The position numbers were made by a program, and so were the translations under genes. From contig NZ_CYTO01000024.1 of NCBI RefSeq assembly GCF_001458335.1, positions 913,651 through 977,650 of the forward strand: a stretch of DNA of 64,000 bases. The letters run 5' to 3'. Shown here one piece after another: positions 10,301 to 19,906 of the stretch; position 1 is the stretch's first letter, and every line of letters begins with the position of its first letter. The notes under the pieces are model-generated. The model made no database searches, was not told the DNA's origin, and saw only the letters and a program-made list of their open reading frames with translations. This DNA is from Cognatishimia activa (GTDB lineage: Bacteria > Pseudomonadota > Alphaproteobacteria > Rhodobacterales > Rhodobacteraceae).

Positions 10301-10813
10301 CTATTGCGTCTTTCGCCATGCGGTCAGCGCGGCATTTGTTTCATCATCACTGATATCCACTTCGCTTTGGGCTGCCTCACGTAGTCGCGCAATCTGGCCT
10401 AAGCTCGCTGCCATAGAGCGTTGAAACTCCTGCCCTTTCATCTGATGACGCGCCCCAAAGTAAAAGCTCACGATCACCCCCAGCAACCACCAAAGCGGCT
10501 CCGGCACCAAAGCAATTCCTTGCATGCGCGTAGCAAACCAAACCGGGTCGATCATGGCAGAGACAAAAAGCCCCAGGCACCCCAGCGCCATCATCGGGCG
10601 TGGCAATCGGTTCACGGCGTCCATGATCCGGTCAAACAATCCTCGTTGTCCCGGCAAAAACTCCGCTCCAAATTGCGCCATGGTGGCCGCATGGCGCAAA
10701 TGATCACGTACTGCCGCCCCTTCTGCGTTCTCACGGAACACTTCGGCGGTTTCCGCCACCACGTTACGCCCGCCCCCGAACACCAATTCAAACAGCCGCG
10801 CGATCATGCCCAT
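10301..10813 (-). CDS. GTA-type three-TM holin
   Basis: 170 residues resembling the holin family linked to gene-transfer-agent release. An N-terminal amphipathic stretch is followed by hydrophobic segments at about 73-93 and 106-122 with a charged C-terminus. Holins make inner-membrane holes so that the endolysin reaches the cell wall. The start overlaps the end of the endolysin gene by 10 bp, giving coupled expression as in a phage lysis cassette. In Rhodobacter capsulatus the GTA lysis genes also lie apart from the main GTA cluster; no GTA structural genes occur here. ATG at 10813 or the Met two codons later could be the start. Confidence 0.82.
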   Translation of the reverse strand: MGMIARLFELVFGGGRNVVAETAEVFRENAEGAAVRDHLRHAATMAQFGAEFLPGQRGLFDRIMDAVNRLPRPMMALGCLGLFVSAMIDPVWFATRMQGIALVPEPLWWLLGVIVSFYFGARHQMKGQEFQRSMAASLGQIARLREAAQSEVDISDDETNAALTAWRKTQ

Positions 10814-11415
10814 GACGCGGTCCTTTGCTGAAATTCCTGATCCGTCATGTGATAGCGCGCGGACATGAATTCTTCGGCGCGTTTAATCCAACCGCCCTTC
10901 CCGCCGCGCCGCGTTCGCGCGTACTTTCGAGAAGCAGGACGTCGATCAGCGATCTTGAAATAATAGTTTCTCCGCGCAATCGCGTAAGCATCCGCCAAAT
11001 GCGCCGGGGCAAGCGCCGCAGCCGCTTGGCTTGCTTGATTGGTTTGCGGGCCTAACACACCATCTACAGTCACGGATTGGCCCATTTGATTGAGCAACCG
11101 TTGTAGGATCTTCACCGCATTGCCGCCTGCATTCACGTACATATCAAAAACGCTCGCCTGCAGCGCTTCTGGCAAGGCCGCGATACCCGGCGTTTGAAAG
11201 TAATGTTCGAGATAGATATTGACCGCTTGGTTCTTGGAAATGCGACGCACATCCTGCACATCAACATCCCCGTCGCCATCCAGATCCAAACCCAGCCGAC
11301 GCAGGGTGCCAAGGGTCACCCCGTATTTCGTGGCCCCACCTAAATCATCAGGATCGTTCACGTAGCCACCCTCGCGGGCCACAATTTCCGAGGCAATTTG
11401 CCGGACATCCAACAT
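10804..11415 (-). CDS. GTA-type endolysin, GH108 N-acetylmuramidase with EF-hand-like insert
   Basis: 203 residues. The catalytic Glu is E15 in REGGYVNDPDDLGGATKYGVT, the glycoside hydrolase 108 signature. The C-terminal part resembles the PG_binding_3 domain. An insert at 44-55 (D44, D46, D48, G49, D50, V51, D52, D55) matches a 12-residue calcium-binding EF-hand loop. No signal peptide is seen, so export would rely on the holin encoded next. A strong ribosome site (GGGGGAG) precedes ATG 11415. It lies between ccmE and the holin, all on the minus strand. Its likely role is lysis of a GTA-producing subpopulation. Confidence 0.85.
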   Translation of the reverse strand: MLDVRQIASEIVAREGGYVNDPDDLGGATKYGVTLGTLRRLGLDLDGDGDVDVQDVRRISKNQAVNIYLEHYFQTPGIAALPEALQASVFDMYVNAGGNAVKILQRLLNQMGQSVTVDGVLGPQTNQASQAAAALAPAHLADAYAIARRNYYFKIADRRPASRKYARTRRGGKGGWIKRAEEFMSARYHMTDQEFQQRTASWA

Positions 11416-11505
11416 GCTCTACTCCCCCATTTGTCACGAGAAAGCAGAGTGTGTTTTGTTTAATTTTGGAGAGTTTGTGCGTGCGCTGGACACGCAACAG
11501 GCAGG

Positions 11506-11955
11506 TTATGTGTCAGCATCTGGATCTACATAAACACCCTGTTCTTTCAGCGCATCCATGACTTCTTTGGGCATGTAGGTTTCGTCATGTTTCGCAAGAA
11601 TTTCAGAGGCTTGAAAGACGTTTCCGATGTACTGACCGGTGCCAATCATACCCTGACCTTCTTCAAACAGATCAGGCAAAACACCGGTGTAAGACACCGC
11701 AACAGTTGCCCCACCGTCGGTCACATTGAAGGTCACGGTCTCCCCTTGGCCACGGATCAAGCTGCCCGCCTCCACAAGACCACCCAAGCGGAATTTCTCA
11801 TCAGAGGCTGGCGGCTCGGCCACCACCTCAGACGGAGAACGGAAATAGTTAATCCCGTCGCGCAAAGCGTATCCGATCAATGCCGTGGACAACACCAAAG
11901 CCACCGCGGCAACGACCACGATCTGGATACGTCTTTGTTTCTTGAGGCCCTTCAT
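11506..11955 (-). CDS. ccmE: Cytochrome c maturation haem chaperone CcmE
   Basis: 149 residues from ATG 11955, chosen because AAAGGAG lies directly upstream; a longer TTG-started reading frame (11976) would include that site. One N-terminal membrane anchor spans about 10-30, then a periplasmic OB-fold. H123 in AKHDETYMP is the covalent haem attachment site, with Y127 as axial ligand, equivalent to H130/Y134 in E. coli. CcmE carries haem from CcmABCD to CcmF. It follows argC and precedes the lysis genes. Confidence 0.95.
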   Translation of the reverse strand: MKGLKKQRRIQIVVVAAVALVLSTALIGYALRDGINYFRSPSEVVAEPPASDEKFRLGGLVEAGSLIRGQGETVTFNVTDGGATVAVSYTGVLPDLFEEGQGMIGTGQYIGNVFQASEILAKHDETYMPKEVMDALKEQGVYVDPDADT

Positions 11956-12010
11956 CGCCTCTCCTTTAACTGGCAAAGGCAGCGCCCTAAGCGCCGCGCT
12001 TGGCTAAAAC

Positions 12011-13039
12011 TTATGGGAAACAAGGGGCAAGCATCAGCCCGGCATTTTCCTCTTCTCCCAACATCAGGTTCGCGTTTTGCAACGCTTGCCCGCTGGAGCC
12101 TTTGGTCAGGTTATCAAGCGCCGCCGTCACAATGGCCCGGCCCTCGATGCGATCACCGCTGACGCCGATATGGCAGAAGTTGCTGCCCCGTACATGGCGT
12201 GTGCTTGGAACCTTGCCGAAAGGCAGAACCTGAATAAACGTTTCATCTGCATAGGTTTTTTGCAACGTGTCATAGATCGCTTGCGCATCACCCTGCACGT
12301 AAACAGTCGCCAGAATGCCCCGGTTCGCAGGCACCAAGTGTGGAGTAAACTGCACCTTCACCGGCCGACCCGCAATGGCAGAGAATTCCTGATCAAACTC
12401 CCCCAAATGCCGGTGCGTGCCGCCGATGGCATAGGGATGATAGCCTTCGCTAAGCTCCGCATGCAGCAAGTTCTCCTTCAAGGACCGTCCTGCCCCGGAG
12501 ACTGCACATTTTAGATCCAAAATGATCTGATCCAGATCAATCACGCCAGCTTCAATCAATGGACGCAACGCATATTGGCCCGTCGCAGCGTTACAGCCGG
12601 TGCCCGCCACCAGACGTGCGTTTTTAATATCGTCCCGGTAGAACTCGGTCAGACCATAGACAGCCTCTGCCTGACACTCCAAAGCGTCATGCTGACCGCC
12701 ATACCATTTGACATATTCTTCAGGGTCGCGAAGACGGAAATCTGCCGACAAATCAACGACCTTCACGGATTTCGGCAGCGCCTTAATCACCGATTGGCTG
12801 GTCGCGTGCGGTAGTCCGCAGAACACCAAATCGACGTTATCAAAATCGATCTCTTCGATCTTCACCAGATCCGGCAAGGCCAAATGGCGCAAATGCGGGA
12901 ACACATCTTCATAGGCCATCCCAGCTTTGGAGTTCGCCGCCAATGCAACAATCTCCATAGAGGGATGGGTTGCGATCAACCGCACCAGCTCCGCGCCGGT
13001 GTAGCCAGATGCACCAAGAATTGCGATTTTATGGGTCAT
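12011..13039 (-). CDS. argC: N-acetyl-gamma-glutamyl-phosphate reductase
   Basis: 342 residues from ATG 13039, which has GAAAGG upstream; the frame stays open 33 codons further but the N-terminal Rossmann sequence begins at [16 protein letters not shown]. It reduces N-acetylglutamyl phosphate to the semialdehyde in arginine biosynthesis. The active-site Cys is kept in the setting GTGCNAATG rather than the textbook GCYPT, a variation I recall from Rhodobacterales homologues. The dimerisation domain ends in the [16 protein letters not shown] motif. Followed by ccmE after 55 bp. Confidence 0.93.
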   Translation of the reverse strand: MTHKIAILGASGYTGAELVRLIATHPSMEIVALAANSKAGMAYEDVFPHLRHLALPDLVKIEEIDFDNVDLVFCGLPHATSQSVIKALPKSVKVVDLSADFRLRDPEEYVKWYGGQHDALECQAEAVYGLTEFYRDDIKNARLVAGTGCNAATGQYALRPLIEAGVIDLDQIILDLKCAVSGAGRSLKENLLHAELSEGYHPYAIGGTHRHLGEFDQEFSAIAGRPVKVQFTPHLVPANRGILATVYVQGDAQAIYDTLQKTYADETFIQVLPFGKVPSTRHVRGSNFCHIGVSGDRIEGRAIVTAALDNLTKGSSGQALQNANLMLGEEENAGLMLAPCFP

Positions 13040-13169
13040 GTCAGACCTTTCACTACTTACAGGCCAAGATATGTGGCCAAACGGCCAATTAAAGCCGCAA
13101 AATGTCACAGTTAAGTGGGGTTTTACGAAGGCAGCCAATGAACTTCAATAGAGCAGCCTTCAATGCGCT

Positions 13170-13982
13170 TTACGCAGAGATGAACTCGACCCGTCGTCGC
13201 AGGAACTGAGTGGCGTGGTCAGACACCCGTTTTGGATCACCGGTGGTCAGGAACATGCTTTCCTGCCCTGGCCCACGCATCGCAGGGTGGCGTTCCAAAT
13301 AATCCCCAAGGCTTGCGGCAACCAAAGACGCTTGGCTGTACACTTTCACATCCGGGCCAAGCGCGCTTTGGAATGTGTCTTCCATCCAAGGGTAATGGGT
13401 ACAGCCCAAAATTGCGGCTTCAGGGTTTGGCATCTTGCGTTTCAACGCTTCTACATGGCTGCGCACCAGAGCTTCTGCCAGAATGGTATCGCCATCTTCA
13501 ATGGCATCCACCACACCGCCGCAGGCCTGCGCCTCAACATCGACACCAATCGCGCGGAACGCCAGTTCCCGCTGAAATGCGCGGCTCGACACCGTGGCCG
13601 GCGTTGCAAACAGAGCCACGTGTTTCACAGCCACTTCCCGCGGTGGGCTGTTGTCGCCCCAATTGCGTTCGGTCAGCGCTTCGATGAGCGGCACAAACAC
13701 CCCAAGCACGCGTTTGTCTTCTGGCAACCAGCTTTCCTGCATCCGCCGAAGGGCAGCCGCACTGGCGGTGTTACAGGCTAAGATCACCAGATCACAGCCC
13801 GCATCCCAGAGACGTTCGACGGCGAAAGTGGTTTTTTCAAAGATGTCATCGGCATCGCGCACGCCATATGGCGCATGCGCGTTGTCACCGAAATACACGA
13901 TTGGCTGATCCGGCATTGCCTTATGAACGGCGTCATACACCGTTAATCCACCCAATCCGCTGTCAAAAATACCAACTGCCAT
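13170..13982 (-). CDS. murI: Glutamate racemase
   Basis: 270 residues. The Asp/Glu racemase fold shows the two catalytic Cys motifs, ACNTAS near residue 69 and GCTHYP near residue 193, plus [10 protein letters not shown] at the N-terminus and [11 protein letters not shown] near 30-40. It makes D-glutamate for peptidoglycan. The start has AAAGGCGACGCC upstream. It ends 130 bp before argC. Confidence 0.96.
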   Translation of the reverse strand: MAVGIFDSGLGGLTVYDAVHKAMPDQPIVYFGDNAHAPYGVRDADDIFEKTTFAVERLWDAGCDLVILACNTASAAALRRMQESWLPEDKRVLGVFVPLIEALTERNWGDNSPPREVAVKHVALFATPATVSSRAFQRELAFRAIGVDVEAQACGGVVDAIEDGDTILAEALVRSHVEALKRKMPNPEAAILGCTHYPWMEDTFQSALGPDVKVYSQASLVAASLGDYLERHPAMRGPGQESMFLTTGDPKRVSDHATQFLRRRVEFISA

Positions 13983-14030
13983 GGCGTCGCCTTTTGTCTA
14001 CCTGTGGTGTGGGCCGTTTTCTGACCCTTT

Positions 14031-14969
14031 TTATGCTTTATATTTCTCTTCGAATTCAAACCCATAGGCCGAAGCATCGAGGGGTCTTGGGGATAAATCA
14101 TAGGTACGGCGCCGCAGGAAGTCCATGAGATGCTTGCGATCCCCTTTGAAGGCGTCAATTTCTGCGCGCTCAATCGGTGAGCCGACAACGATCCGCACGG
14201 ATGTGCCTACCCTTTTACGGAACTCACGGATCAGAAAACCCATGCGCAATGTGTAGTGCAAGTGGCTTGCCAGCTGGAAAAGCCGCGACGTGGTGCCGTC
14301 AAAAAAGATTGGCACGACCTGCGCTTCTGACTTCGCAACCATCTGACCGGTGAATCCGCGCCAGACCGGGTCCATCGGCATGCCAAATGGCTTCACGGCG
14401 GTAGAGACTGTGCCACCCGGGAAAATCCCAATGGCCCCACCCTCTTTCAGGTAGTTCAGCGCCACTTTCCGCGTTTCAATATTTTGTTTCAACGCGTCTT
14501 TGGTTTCATCAAAGCTAATCGGCAGAATGATCTTGTTCAGATCTTCAGCCTTGCGAAAAACTTGGTGGGCGAGAATGCGGAAGTCGCCGCGCAGCTTGCT
14601 CAAAAGGTGCCCCATCACCAAGCCATCCAAAATGCCGTATGGGTGGTTGGCGATCAGCAAAAGTGGGCCTTCGCGTGGGATCAAATCCAGAGATCCGCCA
14701 ATCACTTCAACCTTCAACCCGTAGCGATCCATCATGATCTGCCAAAAGTCGCCCCCTTGCGCGACTTCTTTCTCGTAGCCGTCGGCGCGTTTGATCAGGC
14801 CCAACCGACCGGTGGTGTTCTCCATCAAACGGATCATCTTCTCACCCGCCGAGGTGGACGCAGAATGAGCGTAGCTGATGTCGCGCACCATTGCTCGTTT
14901 TGTGGGCTGGATATTCAACGGTTCCACCTTCACCGGACATCTTGGTATTGCAGAGCAAAATATGCGCAT
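14031..14969 (-). CDS. Lysophospholipid acyltransferase family protein (PlsC-like)
   Basis: 312 residues. The acyltransferase motif is NHPYGILDG, with His and Asp five residues apart rather than the usual four, as in OlsA/haemolysin-type acyltransferases; a later FPGGTVS motif fits the glycerol-phosphate binding block. The family transfers acyl groups to lysophospholipids or ornithine lipids at the inner membrane; the exact acceptor is not evident. Start is uncertain: neither ATG 14969 nor ATG 14891 (MVRDISY) has a clear ribosome site. It ends 48 bp before murI. Confidence 0.8.
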   Translation of the reverse strand: MRIFCSAIPRCPVKVEPLNIQPTKRAMVRDISYAHSASTSAGEKMIRLMENTTGRLGLIKRADGYEKEVAQGGDFWQIMMDRYGLKVEVIGGSLDLIPREGPLLLIANHPYGILDGLVMGHLLSKLRGDFRILAHQVFRKAEDLNKIILPISFDETKDALKQNIETRKVALNYLKEGGAIGIFPGGTVSTAVKPFGMPMDPVWRGFTGQMVAKSEAQVVPIFFDGTTSRLFQLASHLHYTLRMGFLIREFRKRVGTSVRIVVGSPIERAEIDAFKGDRKHLMDFLRRRTYDLSPRPLDASAYGFEFEEKYKA

Positions 14970-15218
14970 CTGAGATTAATTTCAGCCGCTCTTAAGGGGT
15001 TTTTTGCGTTTTTCCCAGCTAAAACACCCCACAAGTTGCGCAAAATGCCTCTTGAAGCATCCCCACAGGCAATGACGACACTCTAAATCAAGAAAAGAGA
15101 GCCCCAAAGCCACATCCCAAGCGAAAAACCGCAACTGTCCACAAGAAAGTGTGCTTGGATTGTTCCGTTTATTTCTAAATTCTATTATGGGTTTAGGGGT
15201 AATTCGAAAGGTGCCGTT

Positions 15219-16121
15219 ATGGACTGGGATAAGCTGAGAATTTTTCACGCTGTGGCCGATGCGGGCAGCCTGACCCATGCGGGCGACACACTGCATTTGT
15301 CCCAATCCGCGGTCTCTCGTCAGGTGCGTGCGCTTGAAGAAAGCCTAAACACCACCCTGTTTCACCGCCATGCCCGTGGGTTGATTCTGACCGAACAAGG
15401 CGAGCTGTTGTTTGACGCGACACGTTCTATGTCCAAGCGCTTGGACGCCGCTGCCGCGCGTATTCGCGACAGCGAAGAAGAAGTGTTTGGTGAATTGCGC
15501 GTCACCACCACGCTTGGCTTTGGCACTCTGTGGTTGGCTCCGCGCCTTCACAAGCTTTATGAACTGCACCCAGATCTCAACATCGACCTGATGCTTGAAG
15601 AAAAGGTTCTGGATCTGCCGATGCGTGAGGCTGATGCGGCGATCCGCATGAAAGAGCCAAGCCAAGCGGACCTTATTCGCAAGCGCTTGATGAGCGTACG
15701 CATTCGTTTGTTTGCCACACAGAACTACATCGATGAACATGGCATGCCGGAAACCTTGGAAGATCTGGCCAAACACCGTTTGATCTATCAACGCACTGAA
15801 TCCATTCAGGTCGGCGCAAGTTCATCCCTGACCCATCAACTGCTTGAAACCGAAATCCCATCGCGCCTGATGGTGAACAACTACTTCGGCGTTCTTCAAG
15901 CTGTTTTGCATGACCTTGGGATTGGCGTTCTGCCAAATTACGTGGTTGAAGAACATCCAGAGCTGGTGCGCGTGTTGCCTGACATCGAAAGCGAAGACGT
16001 GCCGGTCTACCTAGCCTACCCAGAAGAGCTGCGCCATTCCAAGCGCATTCAAGCGTTCCGGGACTTTGTTCAAGACGAGATCGTGGATTACCGCAAGCAT
16101 CTGCGCGAACTTTCGGCTTAA
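15219..16121 (+). CDS. LysR-family transcriptional regulator
   Basis: 300 residues. The N-terminal winged HTH is clear (IFHAVADAGSLTHAGDTLHLSQSAVSRQVRALE), with a LysR substrate-binding domain from about 90. It is divergent from the acyltransferase gene with a 249-bp gap in which I see no further gene. AAAGG precedes the ATG. Target genes cannot be deduced; the neighbour downstream (VOC protein) is separated by a strong terminator. Confidence 0.9.
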   Translation: MDWDKLRIFHAVADAGSLTHAGDTLHLSQSAVSRQVRALEESLNTTLFHRHARGLILTEQGELLFDATRSMSKRLDAAAARIRDSEEEVFGELRVTTTLGFGTLWLAPRLHKLYELHPDLNIDLMLEEKVLDLPMREADAAIRMKEPSQADLIRKRLMSVRIRLFATQNYIDEHGMPETLEDLAKHRLIYQRTESIQVGASSSLTHQLLETEIPSRLMVNNYFGVLQAVLHDLGIGVLPNYVVEEHPELVRVLPDIESEDVPVYLAYPEELRHSKRIQAFRDFVQDEIVDYRKHLRELSA

Positions 16122-16186
16122 GTCGCACCTCTGATCCCCCGTCCTGTCAAAGAGTGTCAGGGACCTTTGTTATTCAAATGTCGAGA

Positions 16187-16216
16187 AACGCGCAGAGTCT
16201 GCGCGTTGATTTTTTT
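16187..16216 (+). terminator. Terminator between LysR gene and VOC gene
   Basis: AACGCGCAGA (16187-16196) and TCTGCGCGTT (16198-16207) form a perfect 10-bp dyad, then GATTTTTTT. It lies 66 bp after the LysR stop and ends 22 bp before the VOC start, so any readthrough to the VOC gene must pass it. Confidence 0.85.
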
Positions 16217-16237
16217 AAGTTAACAGAGGGAAAGCTC

Positions 16238-16594
16238 ATGAAACTCGACTACTTCGTTGCGGGCACCAATAATCTGGCCGCTGCGATTGCATTTTACGAC
16301 CAACTCTTTGAGGGATCCCCAGTCGCAAGCCTCGGCGGCAGCGACCGCATGCATTATTGGGGCAATGAAAACTTTGCCTTTGCGGTTGCAACCCCGTTTG
16401 ACGAGGCCCCTGCAACTGTCGGAAATGGCATGATGTTTGGCTTTGACATGGGGACTGAAGCAGACGTCACGCGTCTGTATCAGAAAGTGTTGGAATTGGG
16501 CGGGACCTGCGAAGGCAAACCCGGGCCGCGCGGGCCACGCTTTACCGCATATGCGCGAGATCTGGACGGCAACAAGCTCTGTTTTCACACCTGA
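16238..16594 (+). CDS. VOC (glyoxalase/bleomycin-resistance) superfamily protein
   Basis: 118 residues from ATG 16238, preceded by AGAGGG. A single betaalphabetabetabeta module pair is visible: MKLDYFVAGTNNLAAAIAFYD at the start and GPRFTAYARDLDGNKLCF at the end, the usual VOC framing. These small metal-binding folds serve as lyases, isomerases, dioxygenases or drug-binding proteins; no substrate can be given. Upstream open frame (from 16154) crosses the terminator and is not used. Confidence 0.85.
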   Translation: MKLDYFVAGTNNLAAAIAFYDQLFEGSPVASLGGSDRMHYWGNENFAFAVATPFDEAPATVGNGMMFGFDMGTEADVTRLYQKVLELGGTCEGKPGPRGPRFTAYARDLDGNKLCFHT

Positions 16595-16913
16595 ACTACG
16601 TTCTGAAACCTACAGCCATGCACCCATTGCATAACGGGTTTGCACCAACGCACCTTGCTCGTTTCAACTCTGCCCACTATTTCATCTCTCGAAGACGGTG
16701 ATTGCCTTTTAGCGCATCATCTTCATACCTCCCTGTTGGACTAAGGCCGAGCTTATTGCTCGGCCCTTTTTTTTGGAATAAGCGCCCGCGTCCTTCTGGA
16801 CCTCTATCGAGTCGCTTTAAATAATGCCCTAGACGCATCCGCCCCTTCCCCTTTGGGCAACCATGTCGTAAAGAGCGCGCAAACCAACCTGCGCGCCACT
16901 ACAGGGGACACAT
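16595..16913 (+). ncRNA. Gene-free gap with an isolated terminator; possible small RNA
   Basis: 319 bp between the VOC gene and purL. A strong terminator sits at 16745-16774, about 150 bp after the VOC stop and 140 bp before purL. Just before its stem is a single-stranded ACCTCCC, which could mask ribosome sites, as in the CCUCC-bearing small RNAs of alphaproteobacteria. No convincing promoter was found, so an independent small RNA is only a suggestion. The rest probably holds the purL promoter. Confidence 0.3.
16743..16775 (+). terminator. Strong Rho-independent terminator upstream of purL
   Basis: GGCCGAGC (16745-16752), loop TTATT, GCTCGGCC (16758-16765), then C and a run of eight T. It ends transcription from the VOC gene or from a small RNA in the gap. 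Confidence 0.93.
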
Positions 16914-19073
16914 ATGCAAGACCCAGAAATCACCGAAGACGTCATTGCGGCACACGGTTTCACACCTGAAGAATACGCCGAAGTGATCAACATTCTGGGT
17001 CGCGACCCAACCTTCACCGAGATGGGTATCTTCTCTGCAATGTGGAACGAACACTGTTCCTACAAGTCCTCCAAAAAATGGCTGCGCACCCTGCCGACCG
17101 ATGGCCCTCAGGTTATTTGTGGTCCGGGCGAAAACGCGGGCATCATCGACATTGGTGATGGCGACGCGGTGGTCTTCAAAATGGAAAGCCACAACCACCC
17201 GTCTTATATCGAGCCTTACCAAGGCGCGGCCACCGGTGTTGGCGGCATTCTGCGCGACGTTTTCACCATGGGCGCGCGTCCTATCGCGGCCATGAACTCC
17301 CTCTCCTTCGGTGAACCATCCCACCCAAAGACCAAACAGCTGGTGAATGGTGTGGTTGAAGGTGTTGGCGGTTATGGCAACTGTTTCGGCGTTCCGACCG
17401 TGGGCGGCGAAGTGCGCTTCCACCCAGCTTATAACGGCAACTGCCTTGTGAACGCCTTCGCGGCGGGATTGGCTAAATCTGACAGCATCTTCTACTCCGC
17501 GGCGTCCGGCGTGGGTATGCCGGTTGTTTATTTGGGCGCAAAAACCGGTCGCGACGGCGTTGGCGGCGCAACCATGGCGTCTGCGGAATTTGACGACACC
17601 ATCGAAGAGAAGCGCCCTACCGTTCAGGTCGGTGACCCGTTCACCGAGAAACGGCTGATGGAAGCAACACTCGAGTTGATGCAAACCGGCGCCGTGATCT
17701 CCATCCAGGACATGGGAGCGGCGGGTCTGACCTGCTCCGCAGTGGAAATGGGCGACAAAGGTGGCTTGGGCGTGAAGCTGAACCTTGAAGATGTGCCACA
17801 GCGTGAAGAGAACATGACAGCTTACGAGATGATGCTGTCTGAATCCCAAGAGCGCATGCTGATGGTTCTGAAACCAGAACTGGAAGAAGAAGCGCGCGCC
17901 GTGTTCGTGAAATGGGATCTGGATTTTGCCATCGTCGGTGAAACCATCGCGGAAGACCGTTTCTTGATCCTGCATAACGGTGAAGTCAAAGCCGACCTGC
18001 CATTGTCCAAACTGTCCTCCACTGCACCTGAATATGACCGCCCTTGGGTGGAAACGCCTGCAGCAGAAGAGCTGGCCGAAGTGCCACAAGTGGACGCGAT
18101 TGACGGGCTAAAAGCCCTGATCTCCTCCCCGAACTATGCGGGTAAGCAATGGGTCTACGATCAGTATGACTCCATGGTGATGGCAGACACCGCGCGCGGT
18201 CCGGGCAAAGGCTCTGGCTTGTTGCGTGTGCATGGCACTGACAAAAAGCTGGCCTTCACCTCTGACGTGACACCGCGCTACGTGAAAGCAAACCCGGTTG
18301 AGGGCGGCAAACAGGCCGTTGCTGAAGCCTATCGTAACCTGACATCTGTGGGCGCGCTGCCACTAGCAACCACCGACAACCTGAACTTCGGCAACCCGGA
18401 AAAGCCTGAAATCATGGGCCAATTCGTGGGTGCGATCAAAGGTATCGGCGAAGCCGTCGCTGCACTGGACATGCCAATCGTTTCCGGCAACGTCAGCCTC
18501 TACAACGAAACAGACGGCAAGGGAATCCTACCGACCCCGACGATCGGTGCCGTTGGTTTGGTTGCGGCAGATGAAGAACCAATCGACGGTGAAGTCCGCG
18601 AAGGTCATGTGGCCCTTCTGGTGGGCGCAGCTGGCACACATCTAGGTCAATCTGCGCTACTCGCAGAAGTCTTCAACCGCGAAGAAGGCGACGCTCCGAC
18701 CGTTGATCTGGCGGAAGAGAAGAAAAACGGCGAATTCATCCGCGCAAACCGTGCGTTGATCAAAGCCTGCACCGACATCGCAGATGGCGGCTTGGCATTG
18801 GCAGCATTCGAACTGGCGGAAGCAGCGGGTGTTGGGGTTCAGCTCGATAGCGACGTGACAGCAGAGCTCTTTGGCGAAGACCAAGCGCGTTATCTGGTGG
18901 CATGTAACTTCGATCAAGCCGAAGCCTTGATGCTGGAAGCAGGCAAAGCGGGTGTAACCATCCAATCCGTTGGTAAGTTCACCGGTGACACCGTTAAGTT
19001 CGGCAGCTCTGAAGCACCACTTACAGAACTGGCAGAGATTTTCCGCGGCAGCTTTGCCGCGGCTGTCGCCTAA
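16914..19073 (+). CDS. purL: Phosphoribosylformylglycinamidine synthase subunit PurL
   Basis: 719 residues, matching the small PurL of the PurL/PurQ/PurS complex. The N-terminal region shows EHCSYKSSK near residue 43 and the ATP-binding [11 protein letters not shown] near residue 88; two AIRS-type halves follow. The enzyme converts FGAR to FGAM using ammonia from PurQ in de novo purine synthesis. The ATG has AGGGGA upstream. purQ and purS are not in this window. Followed after 3 bp by the Cys-rich gene, so the two are probably cotranscribed. Confidence 0.97.
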   Translation: MQDPEITEDVIAAHGFTPEEYAEVINILGRDPTFTEMGIFSAMWNEHCSYKSSKKWLRTLPTDGPQVICGPGENAGIIDIGDGDAVVFKMESHNHPSYIEPYQGAATGVGGILRDVFTMGARPIAAMNSLSFGEPSHPKTKQLVNGVVEGVGGYGNCFGVPTVGGEVRFHPAYNGNCLVNAFAAGLAKSDSIFYSAASGVGMPVVYLGAKTGRDGVGGATMASAEFDDTIEEKRPTVQVGDPFTEKRLMEATLELMQTGAVISIQDMGAAGLTCSAVEMGDKGGLGVKLNLEDVPQREENMTAYEMMLSESQERMLMVLKPELEEEARAVFVKWDLDFAIVGETIAEDRFLILHNGEVKADLPLSKLSSTAPEYDRPWVETPAAEELAEVPQVDAIDGLKALISSPNYAGKQWVYDQYDSMVMADTARGPGKGSGLLRVHGTDKKLAFTSDVTPRYVKANPVEGGKQAVAEAYRNLTSVGALPLATTDNLNFGNPEKPEIMGQFVGAIKGIGEAVAALDMPIVSGNVSLYNETDGKGILPTPTIGAVGLVAADEEPIDGEVREGHVALLVGAAGTHLGQSALLAEVFNREEGDAPTVDLAEEKKNGEFIRANRALIKACTDIADGGLALAAFELAEAAGVGVQLDSDVTAELFGEDQARYLVACNFDQAEALMLEAGKAGVTIQSVGKFTGDTVKFGSSEAPLTELAEIFRGSFAAAVA

Positions 19074-19076
19074 CCT

Positions 19077-19601
19077 ATGGCGGGGGAAGCTTCCCCTTTC
19101 CCCGACCTTACGGCTGATTGCTCTCGCTGCGCAGCGATTTGCTGCGTGGCCTATCCGTTCGACGACAACGACGAATTTGGCTTGCTTAAAGCCGCGGATG
19201 CCCCCTGCCCGAACCTGTCAAATTCTTGTTTTGACTGCACAATCCACAAGGACCTGGACCGCAAGGGCTTTAAGGGTTGTGTCGCATATTCCTGTGCCGG
19301 CGCGGGCCAACGCATTACCCAAGAGCTGTTTGATGGCGAGAACTGGCGCGATGACCCTGACTTGCTGACCCATATGACCTATGCGCTTCGGGTCCTGCGT
19401 CCGATTCACGAAGCACTGCTTCTGCTGAAAGAGTCCGAGAAACTGCCGGTCCCTAAGTCTGCTCTGGCCAAAGGCGCCACCCTCACCGCTGCTTTGTGCC
19501 CCGAAAACCCAACATCGATTTACGATTTTGAAGACCCTGAGGTGCAAGACGCCTTAGCAGAAGTGCCAAATTACCTGCAGTCTTTGGCCGCATATCTCTA
19601 A
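19077..19601 (+). CDS. Cys-rich putative metal-binding protein (YkgJ-like cluster)
   Basis: 174 residues. The N-terminal 75 residues carry a Cys pattern (CSRCAAICC, PCPNL, CFDCTIH, GCVAYSC, GAGQ) resembling YkgJ-type zinc/iron chelating domains and the region found at the N-terminus of some actinobacterial pentapeptide proteins. The C-terminal part is helical with no motif. Function unknown. It starts 3 bp after the purL stop with no separate promoter visible. Confidence 0.65.
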   Translation: MAGEASPFPDLTADCSRCAAICCVAYPFDDNDEFGLLKAADAPCPNLSNSCFDCTIHKDLDRKGFKGCVAYSCAGAGQRITQELFDGENWRDDPDLLTHMTYALRVLRPIHEALLLLKESEKLPVPKSALAKGATLTAALCPENPTSIYDFEDPEVQDALAEVPNYLQSLAAYL

Positions 19602-19663
19602 ACCCGCTTGCAGCGGTATAGGGCGCGCCCTAGATTGGTATTCAAACATATACAGGAGCAAAA

Positions 19664-19894
19664 ATGGCCATTCTCGCCTCTGACATCGAAGCTATGATCC
19701 GCGCAGGCTTCCCTGACGCCCAAATCACCGTCATGGGCGATGATGGTCAGCATTTTGCCGCTGAAGTGGTGGATGCAAGCTTTAAAGGCATGAGCCGCGT
19801 GCAACAGCAGCGCGCCGTGAATGCCACCGTTAAATCCGCCATCGACAGCGGAGAGTTACACGCTTTGGCCCTAACAACCAAAGCCCCGGAGTAA
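19664..19894 (+). CDS. BolA/IbaG-family protein
   Basis: 76 residues, complete BolA fold. The conserved stretch with the cluster-ligand His is GDDGQHFAAEVV near residue 32, and the C-terminal FKG-S-V-QQRAV-N helix is present. BolA proteins pair with monothiol glutaredoxins through a bridging [2Fe-2S] cluster; grxD lies only 12 bp downstream, which strongly supports this. AGGAGC precedes the ATG. Confidence 0.93.
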   Translation: MAILASDIEAMIRAGFPDAQITVMGDDGQHFAAEVVDASFKGMSRVQQQRAVNATVKSAIDSGELHALALTTKAPE

Positions 19895-19906
19895 AGGAAA
19901 CGCGCA

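Noticed and set aside
16899-18089. 396-codon minus-strand open frame across purL
   Set aside because: Antisense shadow of a highly expressed gene; composition is Phe/His/Arg-rich and unlike a protein family.
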